Shown piece by piece: positions 8,478-16,578 of a stretch of 64,000 nt of DNA. Numbering within the stretch: position 1 is the stretch's first letter; every line of letters begins with the position of its first letter. Where the stretch lies: contig NZ_JBPODT010000006.1 of assembly GCF_051390635.1 (NCBI RefSeq), positions 44,140 to 108,139 of the forward strand, given 5' to 3'. Below the pieces are notes generated by a model that did no database searches, was not told the DNA's origin, and saw only the letters and a program-made list of their open reading frames with translations. The position numbers were made by a program, and so were the translations under genes. Origin of the DNA: Microbaculum sp051390635 (GTDB lineage: Bacteria; Pseudomonadota; Alphaproteobacteria; Rhizobiales; Tepidamorphaceae).

Positions 8478-9701
8478 CTATTCGTTGAACGCCATCACCA
8501 GCGGCAGGCCGAACAGCGAAGCCCACGCCTGCGCGCTCGACCGCTGGATGGCGACGATATTGGTGTCGCCGGTCCACCAGGCGTTGCCGGTTGCGACAAG
8601 CGCGTCCGGCGCGAAAAGCATCGACTGGATGACGGGCCAGATGATGAGCTGTTCGTAGCAGATCAGCGGCGCAACCCTCAGCCCGGCGAACTCGAAGACC
8701 GGATTGGCGAACAACCGCGCGTGCGCCCCGCCGGTCGTCCAGGGTTGCCACATGGAGACCGGGACCGGCATGCGCTCGCGGTAAAGGATATCCGCGCCCT
8801 TCCCCGAAACCCCGATCATCACATTGTCGTAGCCGACGGGATCGACGATCGCCGCACCGCCATTGACCAGGATGTCGAGGCTGGAAAGCTCGCGGGTCCA
8901 AAGCCGCTCTGTGGTGGCGCTCCACAAGCCCATGGCGCTTTCCGGCAGGATCACGACACGCGCGCCGTCGCTGGCGGCGGCCTCGACCAGCTGTATCGTC
9001 GAGACCTGCTGACGGTAGTCGGCATACTGGCCCGAAGCTTCGAACCTGAACCTGGTGTCGATGCCCCGCCAGCCTTCCGGCTCGGCCGGAAGCGTCCAAT
9101 TAAAGGCGGACCAGGCGAAGGCGAGGGCTGCAACGCCGGCCGCAATCGGCCATAGGCGGGTCGTCATCGTGATCAACAGGGCGGCGGTTGCGGCAAGGCC
9201 GAACCAGGCCCAGCCCGGGAAGAGAATTCCAGCTGCGGTGATCGGATGTGCCCAACCGACGGTCCCGAACGGCGGCACGCTCATAAGGACGGCCGCTATC
9301 GCGTAGCGAAGTGGCTGGCGCCAGCCGCCACGCGACGTCCAGAGTGCAGTGTGGACGGCAACGAACATGAGCGAGGCGGCAAGCCAGAGGCCAAGGCCGA
9401 TGGTGAGCTGCGCCCCGAAAAAGATCGAAGCGCCCTCCGGCAGGCCGCGCGATGCGCCGAGAAAATGCGCCAGCGCGACCAGGGCCGCGACCGTGCGCGA
9501 CGGAGCGAGGGCCCAAAGCGCAGGGAAGGCTATGCCGAGGGCGAAGGTGAGCGGATGCCCACTCCACCCTATCGCTCCGGTGGCAGCGCCGCCGGCGGCG
9601 AATAGAATGGCCTGCAGAAGGCTACGGCGTGAAGGTGAGGATTTCCCGTGCGAGGCCGAGGATGCCGTCGGCAGGAAGCGGCCCAAAATATCTTGAATCA
9701 T
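8478..9701 (-). CDS. traB: Conjugal transfer protein TraB (membrane, nitrilase-like domain)
   Basis: About 407 residues. The N-terminal half has several hydrophobic segments (roughly residues 28-185). The C-terminal half has a nitrilase/apolipoprotein N-acyltransferase-like domain with ARVVILPESAMGLW (the Glu), the YRERMPVPV region (candidate Lys/Arg) and APLICYEQLI (candidate catalytic Cys). This arrangement fits rhizobial TraB. The start is set at the second ATG (9701), giving an overlap of about 80 nt with the end of traF; a start 9 nt upstream is possible. TraB is important for efficient Ti-type transfer, but its substrate is not known to me. Confidence 0.88.
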   Translation of the reverse strand: MIQDILGRFLPTASSASHGKSSPSRRSLLQAILFAAGGAATGAIGWSGHPLTFALGIAFPALWALAPSRTVAALVALAHFLGASRGLPEGASIFFGAQLTIGLGLWLAASLMFVAVHTALWTSRGGWRQPLRYAIAAVLMSVPPFGTVGWAHPITAAGILFPGWAWFGLAATAALLITMTTRLWPIAAGVAALAFAWSAFNWTLPAEPEGWRGIDTRFRFEASGQYADYRQQVSTIQLVEAAASDGARVVILPESAMGLWSATTERLWTRELSSLDILVNGGAAIVDPVGYDNVMIGVSGKGADILYRERMPVPVSMWQPWTTGGAHARLFANPVFEFAGLRVAPLICYEQLIIWPVIQSMLFAPDALVATGNAWWTGDTNIVAIQRSSAQAWASLFGLPLVMAFNE

Positions 9702-10155
9702 AGGAACCACCGAAATCGGAATGAAGAAACACTTCGCCCTTGGGCACGATGCCGCCCATCCAGGGCTTCATCGGCCGCCCCTCGGTGTCCTGTGCGTGAA
9801 CGGTCGAAGCTGCCAAGGGCACATCATCTATGATGACCTGGCCCTCGACGCGGATGGACTGTCCGGCCAATGCGACCACGGTCTTGATGAGCGGCGCTGT
9901 TCCGGCCGGGCAACGACCTCTGGGCAGATAAAAGCGCTCGCGGGCGAGATCGACGGCAGGACCGGAAGGCGGGCAGATGAACACTCTGTCGCCGACCGCA
10001 ACCGGGCGGTCCAGCGTTTCTATCTGCCAAAGGCCAAGCGGATAGGAGGGCGTGAAGTTCACGCGATAGCCGCCCCATGCAAAGGCTGCCGCCATCGAAC
10101 CGAGAAGCACGGCGCCGGCGCCGATGATCGCAAGCGCCCTGCAATGTCTCGTCAT
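9622..10155 (-). CDS. traF: Conjugal transfer signal-peptidase-like protein TraF
   Basis: A 177-residue S26-family serine peptidase. An N-terminal membrane anchor (residues 7-30, ALAIIGAGAVLLGSMAAAF) is followed by TPSYPLGLWQ, whose Ser is the expected nucleophile, and APLIKTVVAL, whose Lys is the expected general base. By analogy with RP4 and Ti TraF it would act in the periplasm to mature and cyclise the pilin subunit TrbC. No trbC is in this window, so the substrate must be encoded elsewhere. It overlaps traA by ATGA. Confidence 0.92.
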   Translation of the reverse strand: MTRHCRALAIIGAGAVLLGSMAAAFAWGGYRVNFTPSYPLGLWQIETLDRPVAVGDRVFICPPSGPAVDLARERFYLPRGRCPAGTAPLIKTVVALAGQSIRVEGQVIIDDVPLAASTVHAQDTEGRPMKPWMGGIVPKGEVFLHSDFGGSYDSRYFGPLPADGILGLAREILTFTP

Positions 10156-13100
10156 CGGCTCATGCCCTGATCGCGGACCTGGCTCTGAGCCCGCGTCTCC
10201 TTCTGCGCCCGCTCATAGGCCGCAACGCGCTGGGCGGCACTGAAGCTCGGCCAGGCTGCCACCAGTTTCGAGCGGTCGCCCTCGGCGACTTGTGCCGCGG
10301 CTGCATCATAGGCCGGCCCTTTGGCCTCTTTCGAGCCAAGGAATGCCCGTTCCCCAAACCGCTGGTCGAGCGCCTTGTTGAGCTGGTCGATCTCTGCTTT
10401 CGCCATTTTGTCAGCAAGGGCAAAACCGAGCGCGGCCGAAAGGTCGTTGCGATCGATCGCATCGCGGATGCGGTCAAGCACGCCCTGCGCCGATCCGGAC
10501 AATGCAGGAATGTCGACCCGGCTGCGATCGCGCTCGCGTGACAATTCGACGGTGCGAAGATCTCCGATCTCGGCGCGCAGCCGCACATATCGGGCAATAT
10601 TGTCCTTGAGTGCCGGAACGTTGTTCAAGGCCCGCTGCCGCTCGGCCTTCGCGTCCGATGAGGCAAACATGCCGGTCTTGCCGCGCATCGCGCCGAAGGC
10701 TTCCGGATCGCGACCGAGCTGGTCGACGATGCGGCTTTGCGCTGCCTGCCTTTCCGCTACATTGGCGCTCATGATTGTGGAAAGGTTCATCGCATCGATC
10801 GCGCCATCGGGCTTCTCATAGACTTGAGTGACGCGGTCTCGAAGCTGGGTCCAGGCATGGGTGAGTGTGGCGTCTGATTGCAATTTGGCCTCCACGAGCT
10901 GCGGGATGGATTGCGCCCAGGTCGCGAGGCCGCGAACCCAGGGCTGGGAAACGGGAGAGGCAGTCGCGGCAGCCGCTGCCTGACGATCGGCGGCACGGCC
11001 GAACCGCCCGATGAAGCTTGCGAGCCTGGCGGCGGCCGTCTCGAGCCGATCGCGCTGCTCCCTGATCCAACGGAGCTGGTTTTCGACAAGGGCTTTCGCC
11101 ACGCGCGCGCCGTGGAGGCCGCGGCTGTTGGCGTAGGAAAGCGCCTGCTCGTAGAGCTTCGATCCGGTGAAATCGAGCGTCGTGTCCTTGGCCCCGCGCT
11201 TCGACAGGTTCTGAATGAGCCCGCCCGCCTTCTCGAACGAGCGTCGTCCGAAATAGAGTTTTGCGTCATGCCGGTGCCGGGTCATCGCCACATAGGTCAG
11301 ATGCCTGTCGAGCGAGAGGGTCGCCAGCACCTTCACCCGATCGATGGTGGCGCCTTGGGACTTATGGATGGTGGTCGCATAGCCATGATCCACATTGCGA
11401 TAGAACCGCTGGTCGATCTCGACGCGCCGTCTGTCGTCTCCGATCTCGGTCACGATACGGCCCGTCTCGGCCTCGACAATGCGGCCGATCATGCCGTTCT
11501 TGACGCCAAGCGAACCCTCGTTCTTCAGGAACACGATCTGGTCGCCGACCGCGAAGTTCCGCATGCCGTCTTCCGTGCGGAAGGCATGGCCGTCTTCGAT
11601 CAATCCGCGCTCGAGGAGCGCGCCACGCGCCAGCTCGTTCAGTGTCCGCACATCGTGGCGAAGATGCGCAAGGATCAGGCTCGACCGGTTCGGGTCGTAG
11701 TCGGCAATCCAGTCGCGAATGAGCGCGCTGACCGCCTGGTCCTTCAACTCCATTCCGACCAGGCGTCCCTTCCCCTTATAGGCGGAGATCGCCGCCCCGA
11801 TCTTGCCTCGGGCAAGATCCATCGAGGCATCGCGCATCCACTGCTCACGCTGGCGGTAGATCGTGCCGAGCTCGGCATAACCGACGCGATCGGCAAGCGA
11901 GCGGAACGCAGCGCCCGCCTCGATCGGCTGTAATTGGTCGGCATCGCCGACAAGAACGAGCTTGGCGCCTGCATGGGCAACAGCAGAAACGAAGTCGGCC
12001 ATCTGGCGCGACGACACCATGCCCGCCTCGTCCATGACGAACACGCATCTGTTGTCCAGGTGAAGGCGGCCCCCCTCCCATTGGAGCTGCCAGGACGCGA
12101 GCGTTCGCGACGCAATGCCCGCCTCCTTCTCCAGCCCCTCGGCGGCCTTGCCCGCGAGCGCACCGCCGACAACACGATAGCCGGAAGCCTCCCATGCTTC
12201 GCGCGCGGCCTTCATCATCGTCGTCTTGCCGGCGCCGGCGCGGCCGACGATGATGGCGAGGCGCTCGTTACCAGTGATGCGTTCCAGGCCGAAGCTCTGC
12301 TCGTCGGAAATCTGCGCATGGCCGGCAACGACTTCGGCGCGCGCGCTGATTGAGACGCCGAACCGGCCGTTCGTCGCAAGATGCTCGGCCTGGTTCCCCA
12401 TCTCGGCCTCAATGCGGATCATGTCGCGCGTCGCAAAACGCTCCGGCAATCGCTCGCCGGTCTCGGGATCGACGCCCTCGACTTCAATCCTCACGGCCTC
12501 CGGACTTCCCATGACGCGCGCCAGCAAGTTGGCGAACTGGCCGGGATCATCGACATAGCGGTGCAGATATTTGGCGACATCGCGCTCGTCGAAGACGCTC
12601 TTCTCGCGCGCGATCGCCTCCAGCACGATCTCCGGCCGGCGCTCTATCCGGCGCGCATTCTCGCGCCGCGTTTCCTCGTGCAATGCGAGCCGTTCAAGCC
12701 TGGCCGCGCGCCCTTCAGCCTCCGCTTGCCGCTGAATGTTTTTGCTGGCAACACCGATATGCGAAGTCGGTTCAAGGTCGATGCCACGCTCGGCATAGGA
12801 GCGGCCATCGACGCGAATGTCATGGCCGTTCAATTCCAGATGCTTGTTCTGCGCGGCGTACCAGGCCTCGCGCATAGCGAGGAAGTCCGCCTTGTCACCG
12901 GCCCAGAGCTTGTAAACGATCTGGCCGGATTTCGACCTGACCGGCCGTCCGTCCTCTGCGATGACAAGCACCTTCTTGCCGCCGAAACCGTCTTCCGTCA
13001 GCGGGCGCAATGTCGTCATCAGATGCACATGCGGATTGCCCGGCGCGTCATGGTAAACCCAGTCCGCAACCAGCCCTCGCGTGCTCACATGTTCCGCGAC

Positions 13101-13454
13101 GAACTCGCACATCATTGCGATATTCTGCTCGGCGGTCAGCTCGCGCGGCAGCGCCAGTATGAACTCCTTGGCGAGCTGAGCGTCCTTGCGGGTCTCGAAC
13201 GCCTCCACCTTATTCCAGAAGGCTTCGGACGCGCCGGCAACCGAGCGATCGGCAATAAGCGCCCTTGCCCAGTCCGGCGCATCGCCCGGCAACACAAACT
13301 CTTCATGGACCATTCCGGGCTTGCGCGAGAAGTCTGCCACCCTGCCCTCGCGCTCGTTCTCCATGCGGGCGCAATGGCGATACGCAGCCGCCGCAACAGC
13401 ACTGCGGCCTTCGCCGCGGCTGATCAATTGGGGTGTGAAGTGCGTGATCGCCAC
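10152..13454 (-). CDS. traA: Conjugative relaxase-helicase TraA (MOBQ type) with BID-like tail
   Basis: The start is set at GTG 13454 (VAITHFTPQLISRG), the conserved TraA N-terminus; the longer frame to 13853 runs antisense through traC. This gives 1,100 residues, the normal length. The relaxase domain has HxH in NPHVHLMTTLRP (about residue 141). A RecD-like helicase follows, with Walker A GRAGAGKTTMM (about 406) and the VFVMDEAGMVSS box. The last 200 residues contain the pattern DPEAFGAMRGKTGMFAS and resemble BID domains, which serve as type IV secretion signals. TraA would nick oriT, attach covalently to the strand and be delivered through TraG. It leads the traAFBH-SNase operon, transcribed away from oriT. 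Confidence 0.95.
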   Translation of the reverse strand: MAITHFTPQLISRGEGRSAVAAAAYRHCARMENEREGRVADFSRKPGMVHEEFVLPGDAPDWARALIADRSVAGASEAFWNKVEAFETRKDAQLAKEFILALPRELTAEQNIAMMCEFVAEHVSTRGLVADWVYHDAPGNPHVHLMTTLRPLTEDGFGGKKVLVIAEDGRPVRSKSGQIVYKLWAGDKADFLAMREAWYAAQNKHLELNGHDIRVDGRSYAERGIDLEPTSHIGVASKNIQRQAEAEGRAARLERLALHEETRRENARRIERRPEIVLEAIAREKSVFDERDVAKYLHRYVDDPGQFANLLARVMGSPEAVRIEVEGVDPETGERLPERFATRDMIRIEAEMGNQAEHLATNGRFGVSISARAEVVAGHAQISDEQSFGLERITGNERLAIIVGRAGAGKTTMMKAAREAWEASGYRVVGGALAGKAAEGLEKEAGIASRTLASWQLQWEGGRLHLDNRCVFVMDEAGMVSSRQMADFVSAVAHAGAKLVLVGDADQLQPIEAGAAFRSLADRVGYAELGTIYRQREQWMRDASMDLARGKIGAAISAYKGKGRLVGMELKDQAVSALIRDWIADYDPNRSSLILAHLRHDVRTLNELARGALLERGLIEDGHAFRTEDGMRNFAVGDQIVFLKNEGSLGVKNGMIGRIVEAETGRIVTEIGDDRRRVEIDQRFYRNVDHGYATTIHKSQGATIDRVKVLATLSLDRHLTYVAMTRHRHDAKLYFGRRSFEKAGGLIQNLSKRGAKDTTLDFTGSKLYEQALSYANSRGLHGARVAKALVENQLRWIREQRDRLETAAARLASFIGRFGRAADRQAAAAATASPVSQPWVRGLATWAQSIPQLVEAKLQSDATLTHAWTQLRDRVTQVYEKPDGAIDAMNLSTIMSANVAERQAAQSRIVDQLGRDPEAFGAMRGKTGMFASSDAKAERQRALNNVPALKDNIARYVRLRAEIGDLRTVELSRERDRSRVDIPALSGSAQGVLDRIRDAIDRNDLSAALGFALADKMAKAEIDQLNKALDQRFGERAFLGSKEAKGPAYDAAAAQVAEGDRSKLVAAWPSFSAAQRVAAYERAQKETRAQSQVRDQGMSR

Positions 13455-13530
13455 AGGGCAGGTGCTCTCTCGATCCGAACGCGAATGCTGTTCGGTCGAG
13501 CGCGGCCCATCCAGGGCCGGACGCGGGAAC

Positions 13531-13577
13531 GTTGCTAGCAACGTATTACTGCGCCCTTGGACCGTTCTTCCGAACGG
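13531..13577. other. oriT: Origin of transfer (oriT) with nic-like core
   Basis: The segment between traA and traC holds TATTACTGCGCCCT (13544-13557), very close to the Ti/RSF1010-type nic sequence with the invariant GCGCCCT. Immediately left is a perfect 12-bp palindrome, GTTGCTAGCAAC (13531-13542), and to the right a hairpin CCGTTC-TTCC-GAACGG (13562-13577). A palindrome next to nic is what MOBQ relaxases bind. Position and sequence agree; the exact nick site is inferred, not shown. Confidence 0.88.
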
Positions 13578-13701
13578 CGGGATTCTTCCCGCAATGCATA
13601 GGCTTCGCCTACCTGTGGTTTTTCGCAGGGTGCGCTGCGCGCACGTCAAATGCGATTCTCCGCATCGCAATGACCATCTACGAAACCGGAGAACCCCGCC
13701 G

Positions 13702-13950
13702 ATGAGACGACCCTCTTCCCGTATCCGCGAGGAAATCGAACGCCTACAGGAGCAGCTGAAGCTTGCCGAAACCAAGGAGGCCGAACGCATCGGCCGGCTC
13801 GCGCTGAAGGCCGGATTAGGCGAAGTGAACGCATCCGACACAGAGCTGGTCACAGGCTTCGAAGAGATGGCAAAGCGATTTCAAGCGGGGACGAAACAGA
13901 AGACCTCCGGGCCGGCTGCTCGCTCTCAAACGGGCGCTCCTGATGCATGA
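13702..13950 (+). CDS. traC: Conjugal transfer accessory protein TraC
   Basis: An 82-residue basic protein. The first half is a charged helix (RIREEIERLQEQLKLAETKEAERIGRLALKAGL) and the rest is flexible. Both the sequence and the position, first of the plus-strand operon running away from oriT, match TraC of Agrobacterium/Rhizobium plasmids. It is thought to help the relaxase at oriT. The ATG at 13702 is chosen by homology; an upstream extension of the same frame antisense to traA is not plausible. The stop overlaps traD by 8 nt. Confidence 0.88.
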   Translation: MRRPSSRIREEIERLQEQLKLAETKEAERIGRLALKAGLGEVNASDTELVTGFEEMAKRFQAGTKQKTSGPAARSQTGAPDA

Positions 13951-14233
13951 GCGCCGCTACCGGGCGTCACAAACGGAAGCCCGGAAGAAGGATGCGCGCG
14001 AGAAGATCCAGCTCGGCGGTCTCGTCGTGAAGGCGGGACTTCGCAGTGCGGATCGCGCCGTCATTCTCGGCGCCCTCATCGATGCGGCTGCGCGGCTCAG
14101 CGACGCAACCGAGCGCGCTCGATTGGCCGCAATCGGAAAGGCGATATTCGATAATGACAGCGAAGAAACTGATGCTGCTGACCGCACCGGCGATGATGAT
14201 GTTGGGAGCCGTTCTGGGGCTCCAGGGGATTGA
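13943..14233 (+). CDS. traD: Conjugal transfer protein TraD
   Basis: A 96-residue protein beginning MHERRYRASQTEARKKDAREKIQLGGLVVKAGL, the TraD pattern of rhizobial plasmids. The usual form is about 70 residues; here the last 25 codons run into the start of traG, an 80-nt overlap, and that acidic tail is probably not conserved. The LGGLVVKAGL segment resembles the end of TraC helices and may mediate DNA or relaxase contacts. Its role in transfer is accessory. Confidence 0.82.
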   Translation: MHERRYRASQTEARKKDAREKIQLGGLVVKAGLRSADRAVILGALIDAAARLSDATERARLAAIGKAIFDNDSEETDAADRTGDDDVGSRSGAPGD

Positions 14234-16085
14234 GTCCTGGCTCGCCGCTTTCGGCACTTCGCCGGAAAGCTACCAGACCCTCGGGCGCGGCGGCCTTGTC
14301 GTCCCCTACGCCGCCGCGGCCGCGATCGGCGTCATTTTCCTCTTTGCCGCCAAGGGCTCACTTGCCATTCAGTCGGCCGGCCTCGGCGTCCTGATCGGCG
14401 GGGTTGCCGCCGCCGCGTTCGCCGCCATTTCGGAGACGCTACGCCTGTCCGATTTCGCCAGCCAGGTGCCGCAAGGAACGCTGTTTTCCTTACTTGACCT
14501 TTACACTATCGGCGGCGCGGCGACGGCCTTCGTCGCCGGCATGTTCGGATTGCGGGTTGCGCTGCGCGGCAATGCCGTCTTTGGCGCGACGGGTCCGAAA
14601 CGGCTCTCCGGCCGTCGCGCCATCCATGGCGATAGCCATTGGATGGACAGCGCCACAATCGCAGGACTCTTTCCCGAAAGCGGTGGCATCGTCATCGGTG
14701 AGCGCTATCGCGTCGACGAGGATTCCGTCGCCGGCGTCAACTTCGATCCGCGCCGCAAGGAGACGTGGGGCAAGGGCGGAAAATCACCGCTCGTCTGCTT
14801 CGACTGCGGATTTGGCTCGACGCACGGCATCGTCTTTGCTGGTTCCGGCGGTTACAAGACCACCTCCGTGGTCGTGCCGACGGCGCTCAAGTTCAAGGGC
14901 TCGATGATCATCCTCGATCCCTCGACCGAGATTGCGCCGATGGTCGCCGCCCATCGCGAAGCGCATGGTCAGGACGTGCTCATTCTCGATCCGAAACGAC
15001 CCGACATCGGGTTCAACGTGCTCGACTGGATCGGCCGCTTCGGCAATGCGCCGGAGGAAGACATTGCCTCCGTGGCGGCGTGGCTGATGTCGGAAAAACC
15101 ACGCGTCACCTCCGGCGCCGACGATTTCTTCCGCGTCTCGGCCGAACAGCTCATCACCGGCGTCATCGCCGACGTGATGCTGTCCGATCCGGACGATACC
15201 AAGCGCGAACGATCGCTGCGCATCGTCCGCGCGCGACTGGCCGAGCCGGAAGAAACGCTCAAGGAAAAGCTCGCCGATCTTTATCAAAGCTCGACCTCCC
15301 GGTTCGTCAAAGAGGTCATCGCCCCCTTCATCAACATGACGCCGCAAACCTTCTCCGGCGTCTATGCGACCGCCGCCAAGGAGACGCACTGGCTCTCCTA
15401 CGACAGCTACGCGGCCATCGTGTCGGGCAACACTTTCAGGACGGACGACATCGCCAATGGGCGCACGACGGTGTTCATCAATGTCGATCTGTCTACCTTG
15501 GAAAATCACCCCGGTATGGCTCGCGTCGTCATCGGAGCGTTCCTCAAGGCGATCTACAATCGCAATGGCGATCTCGAAGAGCGCGCCCTGTTCCTGCTCG
15601 ATGAGGCCGCCCGCCTCGGCTACATGCGCATCGTCGAAACCGCCCGCGACGCCGGCCGCAAATATGGCATCACACTCCTGATGCTGTTCCAGTCGCTCGG
15701 GCAGATGCGGGAGGCCTTTGGTGGGCGCGACGCGACCAGCAAATGGTTCGAGTCCGCTTCCTGGGTGTCGTTCTCGGCGATCAATGATCCGGAAACGGCG
15801 AAGTACATTTCCGAGCGCTGCGGGATGACCACGGTAGAGGTGAACCACGTCAGCCGCACCTCGCGCGACATGGGTTCGTCCCGCACCCGCTCCCAACAGC
15901 TCTCGCAACGCCCGCTGATCCTGCCGCATGAAGTCACCCAGATGCGCGCCGATGAGCAGATCATCCTCACCGGCGGTAATCCGCCGCTACGTTGCGGTCG
16001 CGCCATCTACTTCCGCCGTCCGGAAATGGCGGCGCTCGTCGGCAAGAGCAATTTCCAACCGAAGACGGGAGCAGCTGGATCCTGA
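14154..16085 (+). CDS. traG: Type IV coupling protein TraG (VirD4 family)
   Basis: The start is ATG 14154 (MTAKKLMLLTAPAMMMLG), giving 643 residues. Three to four membrane segments lie in residues 1-140. The P-loop GSGGYKTTS is near residue 229, and the Walker B stretch FLLDEAARLG near 480 is followed by the VirD4-typical LLMLFQSLGQMREAFGG. This ATPase sits at the inner membrane and passes the TraA-DNA complex, and any BID-tagged protein, to the mating channel. It is the last gene of traCDG. No mating-pore genes follow in the window. Confidence 0.94.
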   Translation: MTAKKLMLLTAPAMMMLGAVLGLQGIESWLAAFGTSPESYQTLGRGGLVVPYAAAAAIGVIFLFAAKGSLAIQSAGLGVLIGGVAAAAFAAISETLRLSDFASQVPQGTLFSLLDLYTIGGAATAFVAGMFGLRVALRGNAVFGATGPKRLSGRRAIHGDSHWMDSATIAGLFPESGGIVIGERYRVDEDSVAGVNFDPRRKETWGKGGKSPLVCFDCGFGSTHGIVFAGSGGYKTTSVVVPTALKFKGSMIILDPSTEIAPMVAAHREAHGQDVLILDPKRPDIGFNVLDWIGRFGNAPEEDIASVAAWLMSEKPRVTSGADDFFRVSAEQLITGVIADVMLSDPDDTKRERSLRIVRARLAEPEETLKEKLADLYQSSTSRFVKEVIAPFINMTPQTFSGVYATAAKETHWLSYDSYAAIVSGNTFRTDDIANGRTTVFINVDLSTLENHPGMARVVIGAFLKAIYNRNGDLEERALFLLDEAARLGYMRIVETARDAGRKYGITLLMLFQSLGQMREAFGGRDATSKWFESASWVSFSAINDPETAKYISERCGMTTVEVNHVSRTSRDMGSSRTRSQQLSQRPLILPHEVTQMRADEQIILTGGNPPLRCGRAIYFRRPEMAALVGKSNFQPKTGAAGS

Positions 16086-16578
16086 AACGGCAGCCGTCCC
16101 GCCCCCGTTTACCACAAGCTCGGGGGCTTCTCTTCGGCGCAATGTGGGAAGCGCGTTCAGCCCCCTCGCCTGCTCCGCTTCGCTTCGCCCCGCCTTGGGC
16201 GGGGTGGAAAACAGGGACGGCACGGGACTCTGTGCCTTGGCCGCATGACGGGCGGCTGTTCACGCAACTATTCTCGCTGACGAAGGGGGATCATCATTCA
16301 AGCATCACGACAAAAACCGACGTGGCTGGGTCCCGGCAAGGACTCGGATTTCGGCATTCGGACAGTTGCTGACCTTTGTCGAACGGCCAGCAACGTGACC
16401 CATGATCCAATGCCACTCATCCGGGGGCTCGAAACCAGGCGTTGGGCACAAGTGGCGCTCCTGCCCAGGCTAAAACCCACTGTGGCGCCTTCAAATGCGG
16501 GCGACAACTACCACCGCCGATTTCCTTTGCAATTCTATCTGTCGTTTGCTATCGCTAGATATCAGATTGTGAGGATGT
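16086..16578. other. Gene-free interval after traG
   Basis: No convincing gene. The first 150 nt are GC-rich with short inverted repeats. A frame without a start codon (16281-16592) encodes a peptide with WLGPGKDSDFGIRTVADLC that I do not recognise; it may be a gene remnant. The last 60 nt become AT-richer and end in the GAGG ribosome-binding site of the next gene, so its promoter probably lies here. Confidence 0.5.

Noticed and set aside
13455..13853. N-terminal extension of the traA frame up to 13853
   Set aside because: It runs antisense through oriT and traC; the conserved relaxase start is the GTG at 13454 and the normal TraA length is then restored.
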